A program made the position numbers and the translations under genes. Of a stretch of DNA of 64,000 nt, positions 55,401 through 61,400 are shown piece after piece; position 1 is the first letter of the stretch, and every line of letters starts with the position of its first letter. The stretch is taken from the NCBI RefSeq assembly GCF_047948215.1, contig NC_134456.1, forward strand, positions 58,109,029 through 58,173,028, read 5' to 3'. The stretch comes from Lycorma delicatula. Its lineage: Eukaryota > Arthropoda > Insecta > Hemiptera > Fulgoridae. Below the pieces are notes generated by a model that had not been told where the DNA came from, searched no databases, and worked only from the letters and a program-made list of their open reading frames with translations.

Positions 55401-58400
55401 AAAGACGTCTGAACTCTCTGACCTCAAGCCAGATTCTAATAATATATCAATCTGAATTCATTCATTTGTCACTGTAATACATAGCTATAAAGAAAAACGA
55501 TAGTGAAAAGTTTAAATTTGAAAAAGATAAATAATGAAAAAAGAATAAAAAAGTATACTTTTATTCAAATAAAAATATTGTAGATTCAAGAATGCTGGAT
55601 GTAGTTTCACTTTTTTTATTAGCTTTGCTAATGATCAGTCTCATTAAGCAATCAATATAATCAATCACTTACAAAAAATTTTTTTTTACTGTAGTAAGTT
55701 TTTGAAAGCTAGCCACTGTTACTAGCTGCTCATATGAAGCACTCATTTTTCTATCATTTAAAGACTACATCAGTGAACAATTTTTCACATTCCAAGTAAA
55801 ACAAAAATAAATTATGATATTAAATATTTAATAAGTAAATAACATCTTATATGAAAAAGCAATGACTTCATGAATTATAGAAACAGAAATAAAGTAAAAT
55901 AATATACTGTAAAACTGTATAAATTTGTTATCTGTCAACAAACACAATTCCAATGGTATCCAACTTCTAATAACGCAATACAATAATTTTTTTTTTTTTT
56001 TATGATTTCAGTCACCAGAACAACCAACTGTACCACAAGAAAGAATAAGAAAAATTAATTCTTCATATCCAAACGATAATCGATCACCATTTTATGATCC
56101 CACCGGTAAGCTACTTTTGGTATAGTTCAGAATCTAATAATTATGAAATACTGGCACAAACCAGCTTATTTCTCTTTGCCAGTATTTTCAGGATGTTAGC
56201 AAACAAAAGAAAAGTGGGCTACAACTGAGTCGTTTGTCTTTAGCTTTTGTTTAATGGACACTGGTACAGTTATAATTTTTACAACTTAAACTATAGTTTA
56301 AGTTGTAAAAATGTTAAGTTGTATGCACTTCTGCAGAATTAAGTATATGTTTTCAGGTTATAATAATTGAACCACATAAGATTGAACCTTGTGCGTGGTA
56401 AATGGTAATGGAATTTTGTAACGTACAAAAAATGCCATTCCTGACCGGAATTTGAACACAGGACCTCCAGATGAAAGGCCAAGACACTACCACTCCACCA
56501 AGGAGATCGATGATATTATGTTATTAGTATAATAAATTCATTTCAAAATATTTTTAATTATTTTTTATTTAACCTTGATTTAACGCTTTATTTTACAATT
56601 TTTATGAGCCACATTATTTGTTACAAGATTTGAAAAAACTAATTTCTGGGTAATATTTTATGTTCAGTAACTAAGAAACCTTTAATTAATTACATAAAAT
56701 CTATTTTTCTATCCACTTGTAATAAATAAAAGTGAAAAAAAGCTATTGAAACTATTGCAAAAGAAAAATACATTTTACTAAATAATCTTTTTCCTAAAAT
56801 CAAATGTTAGTCTTAGTTATAAAAGCAAACCATTAGTAAACTATTAATATTACAAATTACGTTAAACTAAACATTTTTAAACATCAAACCAAATTATATT
56901 CAATAAATACAGAGAGAAAACCTTATGAAGTGAGTTTAAAAAATTCAGTTCATATTTATTAAGTTTGGTAGTGTCTGTCATAGACACTGCCAAACTTTAT
57001 TTTAAGTAGTTTAAAATTTTACGTAAATTCATCACTAACTGCCATGGACTAAAAAAAAACAACATAAATTATATAGGTTTGGTTACTTGAACAAAACTTG
57101 CCCATAAATTGTTAATTTTATTTGTCTCTCCACAAACCTAAAAAATAAAGCAAAATTTACAGGCAGCATTGTTATAATCATCGTTAGAACTTATTATGAG
57201 ACTTAACACCACATGGTAGTAGAGCAATAAACAGCTGGTTAATTGCAGAAATTATTTACAACTACAGAACTTAAATTTCTTTTTTCCTTTCTTTCACGTA
57301 AATTTATTTCTTTATGATTTATTTAACAAATAATTGATAAAATAGATTGATTCTACTATTGATTTATTTAATAAAATAAGAAATCTTATTATTAGAAATA
57401 AATTTTGATTACACAATTGTTAAAAACAGTCTCAAAATAATTAGTGAAATTATTGATTAATAATAATCATGTCTTAAACCATTAATGCTTACTCACTTTT
57501 AGATAAACAAAACCTGTTCATTCAAAATATCTTTTGGAGATAATTATTACTGTTTTCTTTAGTACAGCTTCTGGTATTCCTATTTTAAAAAATACCTCTA
57601 ATAATATTATCAGACTTCAATGAAAATGTATCTCTTCTATAATTATGTTAATAATTGCACTGTCTAACAATTATATAACCATCTTATATAATTTTCTGTA
57701 ATTACAATCACAGTACACAAGTGCTATGAAGATAAATTCCCAGAACTAACCGTTCACAAATTCCATTAATGATTAATCAATCTGAAGTCGTTCGTCATTG
57801 TAATAAACAGAAAAACAAAAATGAAAAGTTTAAATGTGAAAAAGATAAATAATGAATAATAATAAAAAAGTATACTTTTATGCAAATAAAGATAGTGTAA
57901 ATTCCAGAATGCTGGATGTAGTTTCACTTTTTTATTGGAGTTAATTTCGCCAATAAAACTCCTATGTTTATTGACCCCTCAGCCTTTTGGAGTACAAGTT
58001 CTAATAATCTGAAAGTTACTCATTTAGAGTTTTTAATATTAAAAAAAACTCATTTTTCATTAAAAAAAATTGTTTTATGAAAACATATGATTTTACTACC
58101 TGAAAAGTTCAACTTTTTTATCAATTATAATGCAAATACAGAATAGCTTATTATTTTTGCAGTAACTATTCAATATCAATGAAAATAAATTTTTAGGAGG
58201 CAGTAAAAATGTTTGTAGAATCAATAAAAATTTTATTTAAAAATTCATAGTCAATTCGTGGCCAGAAAAAATGTTATAAATGCTAGTTTTTATTGCAAAA
58301 AAATTATTCTATTCATAATGATGAACAAATAGTTCAATATTGTTTGCAGGAGAAGAAATGAAACCATTGGCAAGGTTATATTTGAATAGGCAACGAACCT

Positions 58401-61400
58401 ATGAAAGGAGCTGCTCAGAATCTGGTGAAGCAACTGAGGATGAAGATGGTAATGCTTTTGTATTATGATTTTTTTTGAAAATATATTATTACAAAATTAG
58501 ATTAGAAGGCTTTAAGATTCAAGGCTGCCCCATTTATCTTAAATGCTTATCAGCAATTCTTTTCCATTTGTTTCATTGAGAACCATATGTTTTCTGCGGT
58601 CTATTAAAGTTGTAGAAGCTAGTAAGATTGAAGTGAAGTGAAATTATTTAGTTAGAACTTAAACTGAAGTGCAGCAGCATTCAATCAAAAATGTAGAAAA
58701 AATAATAATTTGAGGATTTAAATTGAGGAACAAATTACAATAATAGTTATGTAATGAGTATACAGTCCAGCGTAATTGGATTGGAATCTAGATGCTCTTA
58801 ATTCTAATGGTTGGTTAATTTGGAGATTTTTTATTAATATACATAATTTAAATTTATCTGATTGCTATGCTGATTTAGTAATTATTAATGTTAATATTAT
58901 AAACATTAATTAAATTCATTAAATATTAATGTTAATATTAACTTTAACAAATAAAATGGATGCTATTTTTTAAACAACAGCTAGTTTTATTTAAATAGAA
59001 AATGAATTCAAAATCAAGATACATAAGTGAATATTATATATTTTAAATTTGTATTTGATTCTAAAAAAAAGTCAAACATAATAGCTCCAAGTTCCCCAGA
59101 AATTATACTTCATTTAAAAAAAAAAAAAAACAAGTAATTTTTTAATTTGTTTTTAACAATTTCATTAGAAGTTTTCAGTTTCCTGATATTACTTTTTTTT
59201 GTATAATCAAATGTAATTATTAAAAGTAATTCATCAATTTGCATTTTAATCTTCATTTCAGTCTTAAAATTAATTCCAAATAAAAAAAAATTAAGAAAAT
59301 ATTTTATACAGATGTTTTCATTAGTTTATTTAAATAGTTTTTGCTCATTACAGCATGTGAAATCAGTAGACAATGGTCAGAATGGAGTGCCTGTATACCA
59401 ACTGAAAATTGTGGCAGTGGTTTCCAAACAAGACAGAGAGAATACAAAGAACCAGAAAAAGCAGGTACTTTGTTGTGTACAGAACAAGTAACACAAAGAA
59501 GAAATTGTACTACTCCTGAATCCACCTGCGGGTCAGTACAGTTTTTATTTAATTATAATTGCTATGTTCAGTATATACAATATTACTTGTCAAAATAATT
59601 AATAAATAAAATATAGTTAATAGACTAATTAATAACTACAGTTTTAATTATATAAATTATCAAAACTATTAAGATACGATCATTGTTAAAGAAGAAATAA
59701 ATTTAAGAAATGGCAAATTTTTAACTTTTGATGACTATTTAAATATTAAACACAAAATAGAATGCCTAATATTATAACAGGTTAGTTCAAAATAAAGTAT
59801 ATTCTAAAATAGCTAATTCCTGTATGATATTTCAAATTATTTTAATTGTTTGGTAAGCAGTAGTAACAGACTAAACACAATTAGATCATGAATTATAATA
59901 AGTAAACATTAAAGTAATACCCATAAATTTCTCTCTTGTCCTCAGTTACCCTAGAAAGCAAGATAGAAGTTTAGGTTACTGATTATGTAAATGCAGTGAT
60001 GTTAGGGTTGCAGCCTATTTTTTTTTTATTTTTTAGATAAAATAAGAAGTATGTAAAAGTATAGCTGAATTTACAGTAATAAAATTTGAAATAAATTTTT
60101 CTCACATGCAGTTGTATTACGCTTCTGCTTTTTCTTCTGTACATACTGTATCAATTCAAGCATAATTTTTACAACCTATAATTAATATTAATATCAATCC
60201 ATTTTTGGATGTAAGAGGTTAGCTGAATCTTTTACTTGAATACTTCATGTAAAAAACAATTCGGTTTTAGTAAAGGTACATTTATAATAAATGATATAAT
60301 GAAATTTACTGTTTTTATTTATGATAAGAATGATATTAACAGAAAGGTAACAAGAAATTTTCTTGACTTGAGCTAACTGCTTGATAGCTTGATTTATGGG
60401 ATACTTCATTAGAAATTAGTTAAATATGGTAACATGGAGTAGCATAAAATTTAATAAAAGTTATATGAGACCAACATATATATAAGTTGTAACACATTAC
60501 ATATTTCTCTTCTATATTGAAATGTTTCTCAAATGCAACATTTAACAAGAGAAAGAGTGGTAAATTTGGTATCCATACATCTATTAATGGTCCCTTATTT
60601 GTTAATAATACACCTGATAAAATGTAATATGGAATTGTGCAATTTTAATTTTATTAATTAACACCTGTCTACTACAGAGAGTCTGCAGTAGACAGGTGGC
60701 AACGACTGTATTTCTTAAAGTGGGCTGGTATATACATGAATGAATGGTATCACTGATGAATGAAGGGACAGAACAGCTCTCAGGATAAGGAGCTCCAACC
60801 CTGCAAGTGCCAATGGCTTTTTTAGAGGGTGAATGAGCAATAGGGGTTTTCGGGCACTCTATTGCCCTGGGAAGGAAAATCACCCCCAAAGACAGAAGAA
60901 ACTTTTATACAAAGTCAACTGCATTAGGAGAAGGCAAAAAATATCATTGTATTATTTCATAGTCAGGCATCATGATGATGTCTTCTTTTTTTAAATATTC
61001 CGGAGGTAAAATGACTTCCCATTCAGATCTCTGGGGAAAGCAGCAGAAGGAATGTCATAGGAAGACAAAGCAGTGATAACAGGTACACGGAAGGTGAGAA
61101 TATTATTGTCTTCAGGTATGATGGAAAACTTGGAGATATAAAAATAAATAAAATGGATATAGTAAGGATAAGCGAGGTTAGATATGAGAGAAGAAACCCA
61201 CCGGGTTGGTCTAGTGGTGAACGCGTCTTCCCAAATCAGCTGATTTGTAAGTCGAGAGTTCCAGCGTTTAAGTCCTAGTAAAGCCAGTTATTTTTACATG
61301 GATTTGAATGGTAGATCGTGGATACCGGTGTTCTTTGGTGGTTGGGTTTCAATTAACCACACATCTCAGGTATGGTCGAACTGAGAATGTACAAGACTAC

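Larger units (their letters stand above)
45896..55442 (-). mobile_element. R1-like LINE, split by a second LINE and a SINE
   Basis: A minus-strand LINE fills most of the 10.3-kb intron between spondin exons G and H. At its left edge the minus strand ends in an A run, AACAAAAAAAAAGAG, as expected for a LINE 3' end. Both edges carry the 7-bp direct repeat TATATCA. From 5' to 3' (right to left) it has a possible 5' UTR, ORF1 relic (54918 to about 53080), foreign DNA (53060-50103), ORF2 relic (50100-46256) and 3' UTR. Without the foreign DNA it is about 6.6 kb, a sensible full length. All ORFs are broken. Confidence 0.85.
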
